From CAYJEO01 sp044432805 (GTDB lineage: Bacteria; Bacillota_I; Bacilli_A; RF39; UBA660): a stretch of DNA of 5,385 bases. Below the pieces are notes generated by a model. The model had not been told where the DNA came from. It was given only the letters and a program-made list of their open reading frames with translations, and made no database searches. Location of the stretch: contig JAWXUI010000051.1 of the NCBI GenBank assembly GCA_044432805.1, positions 1 to 5,385 on the forward strand. The letters are read 5' to 3'. Numbering within the stretch: position 1 is the first letter of the stretch; each line of letters begins with the position of its first letter. Positions 1-5,385 of this stretch are shown here, one piece after another. The translations under genes were made by a program, and so were the position numbers.

Positions 1-415
1 TTTTACATTAATCGAATTATTAGCAGTTTTAGTTATCTTAGTTGTAATCGCTGCTATAGCAACGCCAATCGTTATGGGTATAATTAACGATGCAAAAGAA
101 AGTGCAGCAAGATCAAGTGCAGATGGATTTATTGATACAGTTGAATCTACATTAGCATTAGCTATGATAGAAGATTTTATGTTTAAATCAGAAGACACAT
201 GGACTGTTGCAGCTGATGGAGCAACTTTAAATGGAGCTAATGGTGAATCGATTTCGGTTTCTATCAATGGTAATTTTCCAAATGAAGGATCTACAGTAAC
301 TTTTGATGACGAAGGTGTTATGACTGCTGCTACAATTAAATATGATGATTATACAGTTACATATGCTGATGGTGAATTTACAGATTCATTTGAATCTGAT
401 AACACTGCTGCTTAG
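1..415 (+). CDS. Type IV prepilin-like protein, 5'-truncated by window edge
   Basis: This is the 3' part of a prepilin or pseudopilin gene. The frame is open from base 2, and base 1 is the last base of the preceding codon, compatible with Gly at -1. The visible protein begins FTLIELLAVLVILVVIAAIA, the class III/type IV N-methylation signature: F at +1, Glu at +5, then a hydrophobic helix to about residue 26. The prepilin peptidase cleavage site therefore falls at the window edge, and the visible 137 residues are essentially the mature pilin. An amphipathic helix continues to about residue 55, followed by a short beta-rich C-terminal domain (about 60-130) with alternating Thr/Val/Tyr strands. 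It is Cys-free and very acidic, with about 23 Asp/Glu against 4 Lys/Arg. The internal ATG at 74 lies inside the pilin helix and is not the start. Known for the family: assembly into a pilus or pseudopilus at the membrane. Which system (adhesion, twitching or competence) cannot be told from this fragment. The family call is secure. Confidence 0.93.
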   Translation, partial: FTLIELLAVLVILVVIAAIATPIVMGIINDAKESAARSSADGFIDTVESTLALAMIEDFMFKSEDTWTVAADGATLNGANGESISVSINGNFPNEGSTVTFDDEGVMTAATIKYDDYTVTYADGEFTDSFESDNTAA

Positions 416-420
416 TAGTT

Positions 421-460
421 AAAGGAAAGATATTTTATATCTTTTTTTTTGCTTTTTTTT
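421..460 (+). terminator. Intrinsic terminator after the pilin gene
   Basis: An inverted repeat pairs AAAGATA (426-432) with TATCTTT (438-444) around a short T-rich loop. Pairing can extend outward through G-U and A-U pairs to about 421/449. It runs straight into a T tract at 442-450 and a second one at 453-460. The stem holds only one G-C pair, so it is weak on its own, but the long U tract supports Rho-independent termination. It begins 6 bases after the pilin stop codon and separates the pilin gene from the GH31 gene. Confidence 0.75.
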
Positions 461-487
461 CAAAAATTAAATAATTTATGATATACT
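459..487 (+). promoter_or_regulatory. Predicted sigma-A promoter for the GH31 gene
   Basis: The -10 box is TATACT (482-487), with an extended TG motif at 479-480. The -35 candidate is TTCAAA (459-464), with 17-base spacing. Transcription would start near 493-495, giving a leader of about 32 bases before the ATG. The -35 element overlaps the U tract of the preceding terminator, and the extended -10 would compensate for the poor -35 match. No operator is obvious. Assigned by consensus match only. Confidence 0.55.
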
Positions 488-510
488 AAATGTATAGAAT
501 AAAATAATAA

Positions 511-520
511 AAAGAGGTGA
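511..520 (+). promoter_or_regulatory. Ribosome binding site that fixes the GH31 start
   Basis: AAAGAGGTGA is a strong Shine-Dalgarno match ending 5 bases before the ATG at 526. An in-frame GTG at 517-519 would give three more residues, but it lies inside this Shine-Dalgarno sequence and has no ribosome binding site of its own. The ATG at 526 is therefore the start. Confidence 0.85.
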
Positions 521-525
521 TTACT

Positions 526-2913
526 ATGTACGATTTAGGTCAACATTTTAAAATTGATTATAGTAAGTGTTTAGGAAATGAAAAAAATATTATAAAGGGT
601 GAAAAATATAGAATAACTGTTTTATCAGATGTTTTAATAAGACTAGAGTATAATGAAGAAGGTAAATTTAACGATAATTTAACACAATTAGTCAGAAATA
701 GAAATTTTCCAATATTTGAATTTGAAAAAAAAGAAGATAAAAAATATTTAGAAATAGTTACTAAAAATTTTAGATTGTCATACGTGAAAGAAAAACCATT
801 TAAAGGTTCATTAATTAATAAATTTTGTAATTTAAAAGTCGAATCTATTAATGGGGAAAAATCTTGGTATTTTGGTAAACCAGATATAAGAAATCTAGCC
901 GCGCCTAAAGGTTTAAGTGACAAGAAGAGTAAATTTGAAAATATAAAAGGTTTATATACAGATGATGGAATGGTTTGTTTAGATGATTCACTATCCTTAA
1001 AATTACAAGAAAACGGAGAGTATGTAACAAAAGAAAAAACAATAGATTTATATTTATTTGTTTATAATGAAGATTTTTTAAATTGTTTAAAGGATTATTA
1101 TGAACTAACTGGATATCCTCCTTTGATGCCAAGATATGCATTTGGTAACTGGTGGAGTAGAAATATTACATATAACGATGAGTTATTAAAAAAAGCAATT
1201 GATGATTTTCAATATAATGATATTCCTATATCTGTATTACTATTAAATAACTGGAGCAAGGTTGATCAAGATAAAAAAATTTCTTCATCATTTACTTTTA
1301 ACAATAATTTTGCAAATCCAACTAAACTAATAGAGTATGTTAATAATATTGGGATTAGAGTTGGTCTTAATATAAATCCTAGTTTAGGAATACAATCAAT
1401 TGAGCAGCAATATGAAAAAGTTAAAGAATATATGGTGCCTGATGAAAAAGGATTAATACCATTTAATATGCTTGATTCAAAATATGTTGATATTTATTTA
1501 AAAATGATGATTCATCCACTTGATAATATGGGGGTTGACTTTTATTGGATAGATGCCAAAATGGATGAAAAAGATTTGTTTTTATTAAATCACTATCATT
1601 ACTATGATACAGTTAGAGATTTTAAAAAAAGACCGATGCTTCTTACTGGACATACTGGAATATCAAATCATAGAGTACCAGCTATTTATGCTGGAAAATC
1701 TATTGTAAATTGGAAATCATTAAAATTAAGTGCTTATCAAATTGTAAGTTCAACTAATATGGGTAATAATTTTATTAGCCATGATATAGGTGGATATTAT
1801 AAAGGTACAGAAGATAATGAATTATATATAAGATTTGTTCAACTAGGAACTTTTTCACCAATATTAAAATTTGGTTCTGATAATGGAAAATATTATAAAA
1901 GAGAACCTTGGAGATGGAGTGTAAAAACATATACGATAGCCAAACAATATTTGCAATTAAGGCATAAATTAATTCCATATTTATATAATGAATCATATAT
2001 TTATCATAAAGAGGGTATTTCACTAATAAAACCACTTTATTATTCAAAAAAAGAAATGTATGATGATGAATTATTTAGAAATGAATATTATTTTGGTTCG
2101 CAAATGTTTGTTGCGCCGATCGTTAATAAAAAAGATTATGTAATGAATAGAGTAATACATAAATTTTATTTACCTGAAGGTGTATGGTTTGACTTTACAA
2201 CTGGTAAAAAGTTTATCGGTAATAAGCAATATGTCTCTTTTTATAAAGATCAAGATTATCCTGTATTTGCAAAAGCTGGAGCGATTATTTTGATGGGACA
2301 TAATGATAATTTATGTAATACCAATCCTCCTAAAAATATGGAAATACACTTATTTCCAGGTGTTTCAAACAAATATGATTATTACGAAGATGATGGTATT
2401 TCTACTTTATATAAAAAAGATTTCTTTTTAAAGTCTAGTATTGAATATAATTATTTACCGAATAATTATGCAATTATTATAAGGGCAGTAACAGGTAAAT
2501 CAGCTATTGTTCCGGAGTATAGAAATTATAAAATTGTTTTAAGAAATACAAAAGAAGCAAGAGACTTAACTGTTTATTTTAATAATGAACCAATTCAATT
2601 TACAAAATATGTAGACGGTCCTAACTTTATAATTGAAGTTACAGATGTAAAAACTATAGGTCAGTTAACTATTAACTGTAGAGGTAAAGATATTGAAATA
2701 GAAGCATCAAGAATTATAAACGAAGATATTGAAAGTATAATATCTGATTTAGAATTAGAAACAACACAAAAAGAAAAAATAGACAGTGTAATCTTTAGTG
2801 AACTTTCTATACAAAAGAAAAGAATTGCAATTAGAAAATTAAGTAGAATTGGATTAGAAAGAAAATTTATTAAATTGTTTTTAAAATTGCTTGAATATAT
2901 TGAACAAGTATAG
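526..2913 (+). CDS. Glycoside hydrolase family 31 protein with degenerate active site
   Basis: This is a 795-residue protein with no signal peptide, so it is cytoplasmic. Domains run as an N-terminal beta-sandwich (about 1-190), a (beta/alpha)8 barrel (about 200-540), C-terminal beta domains including a DUF5110-like region with the FPG..YYEDDG signature (610-624), and a Lys-rich helical tail (about 725-795). GH31 landmarks are FGNWWSR (206-212), GVDFYWID (336-343), LNHYHYYD (354-361), NHR.P (381-385), SHDIGGY (418-424) and REPW (459-462). The family normally acts by retention as alpha-glucosidase, alpha-xylosidase or a related enzyme. D343 aligns with the nucleophile. At the usual acid/base Asp, in the stretch resembling YSGDTIISW, this protein has Lys391 (AGKSIVNW). 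The substrate-binding Arg before it is Gly375, the His after FSPI.R is Gly450, and the acidic residues of the usual IDMDW motif are Leu240 and Asn242. The fold assignment is firm. Hydrolase activity is doubtful, and it may be a pseudoenzyme, a sugar-binding protein or an enzyme with changed chemistry. Family comparisons are from memory. It has its own promoter and no sugar transporter or regulator beside it here. Confidence 0.9.
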   Translation: MYDLGQHFKIDYSKCLGNEKNIIKGEKYRITVLSDVLIRLEYNEEGKFNDNLTQLVRNRNFPIFEFEKKEDKKYLEIVTKNFRLSYVKEKPFKGSLINKFCNLKVESINGEKSWYFGKPDIRNLAAPKGLSDKKSKFENIKGLYTDDGMVCLDDSLSLKLQENGEYVTKEKTIDLYLFVYNEDFLNCLKDYYELTGYPPLMPRYAFGNWWSRNITYNDELLKKAIDDFQYNDIPISVLLLNNWSKVDQDKKISSSFTFNNNFANPTKLIEYVNNIGIRVGLNINPSLGIQSIEQQYEKVKEYMVPDEKGLIPFNMLDSKYVDIYLKMMIHPLDNMGVDFYWIDAKMDEKDLFLLNHYHYYDTVRDFKKRPMLLTGHTGISNHRVPAIYAGKSIVNWKSLKLSAYQIVSSTNMGNNFISHDIGGYYKGTEDNELYIRFVQLGTFSPILKFGSDNGKYYKREPWRWSVKTYTIAKQYLQLRHKLIPYLYNESYIYHKEGISLIKPLYYSKKEMYDDELFRNEYYFGSQMFVAPIVNKKDYVMNRVIHKFYLPEGVWFDFTTGKKFIGNKQYVSFYKDQDYPVFAKAGAIILMGHNDNLCNTNPPKNMEIHLFPGVSNKYDYYEDDGISTLYKKDFFLKSSIEYNYLPNNYAIIIRAVTGKSAIVPEYRNYKIVLRNTKEARDLTVYFNNEPIQFTKYVDGPNFIIEVTDVKTIGQLTINCRGKDIEIEASRIINEDIESIISDLELETTQKEKIDSVIFSELSIQKKRIAIRKLSRIGLERKFIKLFLKLLEYIEQV

Positions 2914-2919
2914 TATTAT
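2891..2919 (+). promoter_or_regulatory. Predicted sigma-A promoter for the T-box/leuS operon
   Basis: TTGAAT (2891-2896) and TATTAT (2914-2919) are separated by 17 bases, giving a 4/6 and a 5/6 consensus match. The start site would be near 2926, just before the first conserved T-box leader bases. The -35 box lies inside the last codons of the GH31 gene, and the -10 box begins immediately after its stop codon. Consensus match only, but the position fits the leader well. Confidence 0.55.
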
Positions 2920-2925
2920 ATTATT

Positions 2926-3140
2926 TAAGACGAAGAAAAAGAGTAGTAATAAAATTATTTTATTTAGAGAAAAAGTGGCTGGTGAAAACTTTTATAAAAT
3001 GACTTATGAACTTACTTTGGAGTTTTATATATGATAAGTATATGACGAAGGCTTTGCGTTAAAAAGTATAAGAGTATAGATAAAATCTATAAATTAAGGT
3101 GGTACCGCGATTATTCGTCCTTAAATTTATAGATTTTTTT
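2926..3140 (+). ncRNA. T-box leader, leucine-specific (CUU specifier)
   Basis: This tRNA-sensing leader regulates the downstream leuS operon by transcription antitermination. Stem I: the 5' strand carries GAAGAAAAAGAGTAG (2932-2946), the AGAGA bulge (2966-2970) and the GGCTGGTG terminal loop (2977-2984). Stem pairings are ATTTTAT (2957-2963) with ATAAAAT (2994-3000), and AAAAGT (2971-2976) with ACTTTT (2988-2993). The specifier region reads GAA-CTT-A (3008-3014), followed by CTTTGGAG. CTT (3011-3013) is a leucine codon and matches the downstream synthetase. A Stem II-like element ACG...CGTTA lies at 3045-3061. Stem III is TATAGAT/ATCTATA (3075-3091). The T-box AAGGTGGTACCGCG spans 3096-3109. 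Its UGGU bulge pairs with a tRNA ending ACCA, and tRNA-Leu carries discriminator A. Downstream CGTCC (3116-3120) is the usual partner. Uncharged tRNA-Leu is expected to stabilise the antiterminator and turn the operon on. Identification is very secure. The exact specifier assignment is secure by motif alignment and gene context. Confidence 0.94.
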
Positions 3141-3141
3141 T
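3083..3141 (+). terminator. T-box leader terminator hairpin
   Basis: AAATCTATAAAT (3083-3094) pairs with ATTTATAGATTT (3125-3136), and TAAGG (3095-3099) can pair with CCTTA (3119-3123) across a bulged A. A run of T's follows to 3141. The loop contains the rest of the T-box, so this stem excludes Stem III and is the off state of the leader. Its U tract ends only a few bases before the ribosome binding site of the next gene. Confidence 0.85.
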
Positions 3142-3144
3142 GTT

Positions 3145-3150
3145 AGGAGG
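3145..3150 (+). promoter_or_regulatory. Ribosome binding site that fixes the membrane-protein start
   Basis: A perfect AGGAGG ends 4 bases before the ATG at 3155. An in-frame TTG at 3140 lies in the terminator U tract upstream of this site and cannot be the start. Confidence 0.85.
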
Positions 3151-3154
3151 ACAT

Positions 3155-3493
3155 ATGGAAGAAATAATTTATTATATAATTAGTTTTTTATTAATATATC
3201 TAATCTACTTTTTATTAATAATTAACAATAAAAAAAGAAAAAACAAATTATATGAATCAACAGAGGTTAAATATTTAATACAAGTATATAAATTAAAAAA
3301 TATAAAAACAAAATTTTTCCCACATTTAATTGCTTTAGCAAATTCATTTATAATTACAACAGCTGTTACGATAGTATTAATATTGGATAATTTTATTTTA
3401 CAATTTTTAGTGGGGTTCTTTGTTTTAATTATATTAAATTTATTTATTTATCACTTGATAGGAATATATTATAGAAAGAAGGAAAACAAATGA
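3155..3493 (+). CDS. Small three-helix membrane protein of unknown function, leuS operon
   Basis: This is a 112-residue protein. I do not recognise a characterised family. Hydrophobic segments are at about 4-23, 58-77 and 80-104. Between the first and second lies a strongly basic loop (24-57, with KKRK at 26-29), and the C-terminus ends in RKKENK. By the positive-inside rule the N-terminus would be outside and the loop and C-terminus cytoplasmic. The loop contains EVKYLIQVYKLK (37-48), and helix two begins ALANSFIITT (60-69). From memory, similar small Firmicutes membrane proteins with a YL...Y.L motif exist, but without an assigned role. It is the first gene behind the leucine T-box, and its TGA stop overlaps the leuS ATG as ATGA, so the two are probably translationally coupled. 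Its expression should therefore follow tRNA-Leu charging. A role in leucine uptake is only a guess, since three short helices do not make a known transporter. The reading frame and start are well supported. Confidence 0.85.
   Translation: MEEIIYYIISFLLIYLIYFLLIINNKKRKNKLYESTEVKYLIQVYKLKNIKTKFFPHLIALANSFIITTAVTIVLILDNFILQFLVGFFVLIILNLFIYHLIGIYYRKKENK
3477..3482 (+). promoter_or_regulatory. leuS ribosome binding site inside the upstream gene
   Basis: AGAAGG ends 7 bases before the leuS ATG at 3490 and lies within the last codons of the membrane-protein gene. The match is moderate, in keeping with translational coupling through the ATGA overlap. Confidence 0.6.
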
Positions 3494-5385
3494 ATATAGA
3501 AAATATAGAGAAAAAATGGCAACAATATTGGTTGGATAATAAAGTTTTTAAAGCTTATAATGACTCAACTAAGGAAAAATTTTATTATTTGATAGAATTT
3601 CCATATCCATCAGGAGCTGGATTGCATGTTGGACATGTTAGAAGCTATACGGCACTTGATGCAATGGCTAGGAAAAAAAGAATGCAAGGATTTAATGTTT
3701 TATATCCTATAGGATGGGATGCTTTTGGTTTGCCAGCTGAACAATATGCAATCAAAAACAAAATACATCCATCACTTGCAGTAACAGAAAATATAAAAGT
3801 ATTTAAAAAACAAATTTTAGATTTGGGGATATCTTTTGATTGGGATAGAGAATTTGCAACAACAGATCCAGAATATTATAAATGGACACAATGGCAATTT
3901 ATACAATTTGTAAAAAATAACATGGCTTATAAAGAAAAAAAGGAAATTAACTGGTGCCCAAATTGCAAAGTTGGTTTATCTAATGAAGAGGCTGAAGGTA
4001 ATGTATGTGAACGTTGTGGTGGGGATGTTGTTAAAAAAGAAAAAGAACAGTGGATTTTAAAAATGAGTGATTATTCTGAAAAATTACTTAAAGGTTTAGA
4101 TCAAACTGAATTTTTAGATAGAATTAAAACTGCACAAGTAAATTGGATTGGGAAAAGTGAAGGGGCAAGTGTTTATTTTGATTTAAATGTTGATTATAAA
4201 TTAGAAGTTTTTACTACAAGACCAGATACTTTATTTGGAGTAACATTTATGGTTATTTCACCAGAACATAAATTAATTGATAACTATAAAGAGTTAATAA
4301 CTAATATTGATGAAGTAAATAATTATCAAAAAGCAAGTGCTAAAAAAACAGAAATTGAAAGAACTGATGCTACTAAAGAAAAAACAGGTGTTAAGTTAGA
4401 AGGAATATATGCTATTAATCCGATTAATAAAGAAAAAATTCCAGTATTTATTTCTGATTATGTTTTAGCTAATTATGGGACTGGGGCAATAATGGCTGTA
4501 CCTGCTCATGATCAAAGAGATTATGATTTTGCTTCTAAATTTAATATTGATATTATTCCAGTTATTGAAGGTGATATAAGCGAATGTGCTTATACAGAAA
4601 ATGGAGTAATGATTAATTCTGGATTTTTAAATGGAATTGATAATAAATTAGATGCAATAAATAAAACAATTGAATTTTTAGAAAGTAATAAAATTGGTTC
4701 TAAAAAAGTTAATTATAAATTACAAGATTGGATTTTTTCAAGACAAAGATTTTGGGGAGAACCAATACCTATGGTTTATTGTGAAGATTGTGGATGGGTT
4801 TGTGAAAAAGAAGAAAATTTACCTATAGTATTACCAAAAGTTACTTCATATGAGCCAACTGATGATGGGGAAAGTCCTTTAGCGTCAATTGATGAATTTG
4901 TTAATTGTAGCTGTCCTAAATGTGGTAAAAAAGCAAAAAGAGAAACTGATACTATGCCTAACTGGGCTGGTTCAAGTTGGTATTATTTAAGATATATGGA
5001 TCCTAATAACAATAATGAATTTGTGTCAAAAGATGCTATGAATTATTGGAATATGGTTGATTATTATAATGGTGGAATGGAACATGCAACAAGACATTTA
5101 TTATATGCGAGATTTTGGCATAATTTCTTGTATGATATTGATAAAGTACCATATAACGAACCTTTTAAAAAACGTGTTGCTCATGGTATGATTTTAGGGT
5201 CTAATGGTGAGAAGATGAGTAAGTCAAAAGGAAATGTAGTAAATCCAGATGATATGATAAAATCTTATGGTGCTGATGCTCTTCGTACGTATGAGATGTT
5301 TATTGCTGATTATCAATCTGATGCTTCTTGGAATGAAGATGGTTTAAAAGGTTGTAAGAAATTCTTAGATAGAATAATTAATTTA
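3490..5385 (+). CDS. leuS: Leucyl-tRNA synthetase, 3'-truncated by window edge
   Basis: This class Ia synthetase charges tRNA-Leu with leucine in the cytoplasm. The first 632 codons are present without a stop. A typical bacterial enzyme has about 800 residues or a little more, so the anticodon-binding and C-terminal domains lie outside the window. Landmarks: PYPSGAGLHVGH (38-49, the HIGH motif); GWDAFGLPAEQYA in the Rossmann fold; a zinc-type cluster C156-x2-C159...C173-x2-C176; the CP1 editing domain with TTRPDT (242-247) and GTGAIMAVPAHDQRD (330-344), where D344 matches the universal editing Asp, so proofreading looks intact; DWIFSRQRFWGEP (413-425); a second Cys cluster C431/C434 and C475/C478; and KMSKS (575-579) for ATP activation. 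The start ATG overlaps the upstream TGA, and the T-box leader before the pair carries a Leu specifier, which agrees with the identity. The segment HVGHVRSYTALDAMARKKRM differs from the common bacterial HVGHPEGYTATD form. It is intact as far as seen. Confidence 0.97.
   Translation, partial: MNIENIEKKWQQYWLDNKVFKAYNDSTKEKFYYLIEFPYPSGAGLHVGHVRSYTALDAMARKKRMQGFNVLYPIGWDAFGLPAEQYAIKNKIHPSLAVTENIKVFKKQILDLGISFDWDREFATTDPEYYKWTQWQFIQFVKNNMAYKEKKEINWCPNCKVGLSNEEAEGNVCERCGGDVVKKEKEQWILKMSDYSEKLLKGLDQTEFLDRIKTAQVNWIGKSEGASVYFDLNVDYKLEVFTTRPDTLFGVTFMVISPEHKLIDNYKELITNIDEVNNYQKASAKKTEIERTDATKEKTGVKLEGIYAINPINKEKIPVFISDYVLANYGTGAIMAVPAHDQRDYDFASKFNIDIIPVIEGDISECAYTENGVMINSGFLNGIDNKLDAINKTIEFLESNKIGSKKVNYKLQDWIFSRQRFWGEPIPMVYCEDCGWVCEKEENLPIVLPKVTSYEPTDDGESPLASIDEFVNCSCPKCGKKAKRETDTMPNWAGSSWYYLRYMDPNNNNEFVSKDAMNYWNMVDYYNGGMEHATRHLLYARFWHNFLYDIDKVPYNEPFKKRVAHGMILGSNGEKMSKSKGNVVNPDDMIKSYGADALRTYEMFIADYQSDASWNEDGLKGCKKFLDRIINL

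Noticed and set aside
74..76. ATG as the start of the pilin gene
   Set aside because: The upstream codons in the same frame encode the essential prepilin N-terminal helix, so the true start lies outside the window.
517..525. GTG start giving the GH31 protein three extra residues
   Set aside because: The GTG is part of the Shine-Dalgarno sequence serving the ATG at 526.
558..1141. Two overlapping open frames on the minus strand (558-923 and 905-1141)
   Set aside because: They lie antisense to the GH31 gene, match nothing recognisable, and arise because AT-rich coding sequence leaves few stops on the other strand.
1775..2047. Minus-strand open frame of 90 codons
   Set aside because: Antisense to the conserved GH31 barrel, with low-complexity Ile/Leu/Tyr content and no plausible ribosome binding site recognised.
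3048..3055. GAAGGCTT read as the T-box specifier (Gly GGC, Ala GCT or Leu CTT)
   Set aside because: Stem I pairing and the GAA-codon-A-nnCTTTGGAG pattern place the specifier at 3011-3013. This later stretch belongs to the Stem II-like ACG...CGTTA element.
3140..3154. TTG start for the membrane protein
   Set aside because: It falls in the terminator U tract before the AGGAGG, and the ATG at 3155 has the ribosome binding site.
3490..5385. Alternative genetic code (UGA as Trp) as in Mycoplasma
   Set aside because: All Trp codons seen are TGG, and TGA serves as the stop of the gene just before leuS.

Overview
The window is strongly AT-rich and comes from a low-GC Gram-positive bacterium (Firmicutes/Bacilli or a walled relative of the Mollicutes). 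The evidence is a leucine T-box leader, strong AGGAGG-type ribosome binding sites, a Gram-positive-style type IV prepilin, and A/T-ending codons. UGA is used as a stop: the small membrane-protein gene ends in TGA and no reading frame needs TGA as Trp. A Mycoplasma/Spiroplasma code is therefore unlikely. From memory, gut Bacilli of the RF39/Erysipelotrichales kind fit best, but the sequence alone cannot fix the taxon.

All genes lie on the + strand. (1) Positions 1-415 are the 3' part of a prepilin gene, cut by the window edge exactly at the prepilin-peptidase cleavage site. It is followed by an intrinsic terminator at about 421-460. (2) An extended -10 promoter (about 459-487) and a good Shine-Dalgarno lead into a 795-residue cytoplasmic glycoside hydrolase family 31 protein (526-2913). 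The fold signatures and the nucleophile Asp are present. The expected acid/base Asp is Lys, and several sugar-pocket residues are replaced, so it may be a pseudoenzyme or a repurposed member. (3) A promoter overlapping the end of that gene (2891-2919) feeds a T-box leader (about 2926-3140) with Stem I, a CUU specifier, Stem III, the T-box and a terminator. (4) The T-box controls a two-gene unit: a 112-residue three-helix membrane protein (3155-3493) and leuS (3490 to beyond the window end), which overlap as ATGA.

How it works together: uncharged tRNA-Leu should pair with the CUU specifier and the UGGU bulge, prevent termination, and raise expression of the membrane protein and leucyl-tRNA synthetase together. 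No terminator is visible between the GH31 gene and the T-box, so GH31 transcripts may also meet this leucine-responsive terminator. The most notable points are the degenerate GH31 active site, the unknown membrane protein inside the leuS T-box operon, and the repeated heptamer that lets Stem III and the terminator compete for one strand.
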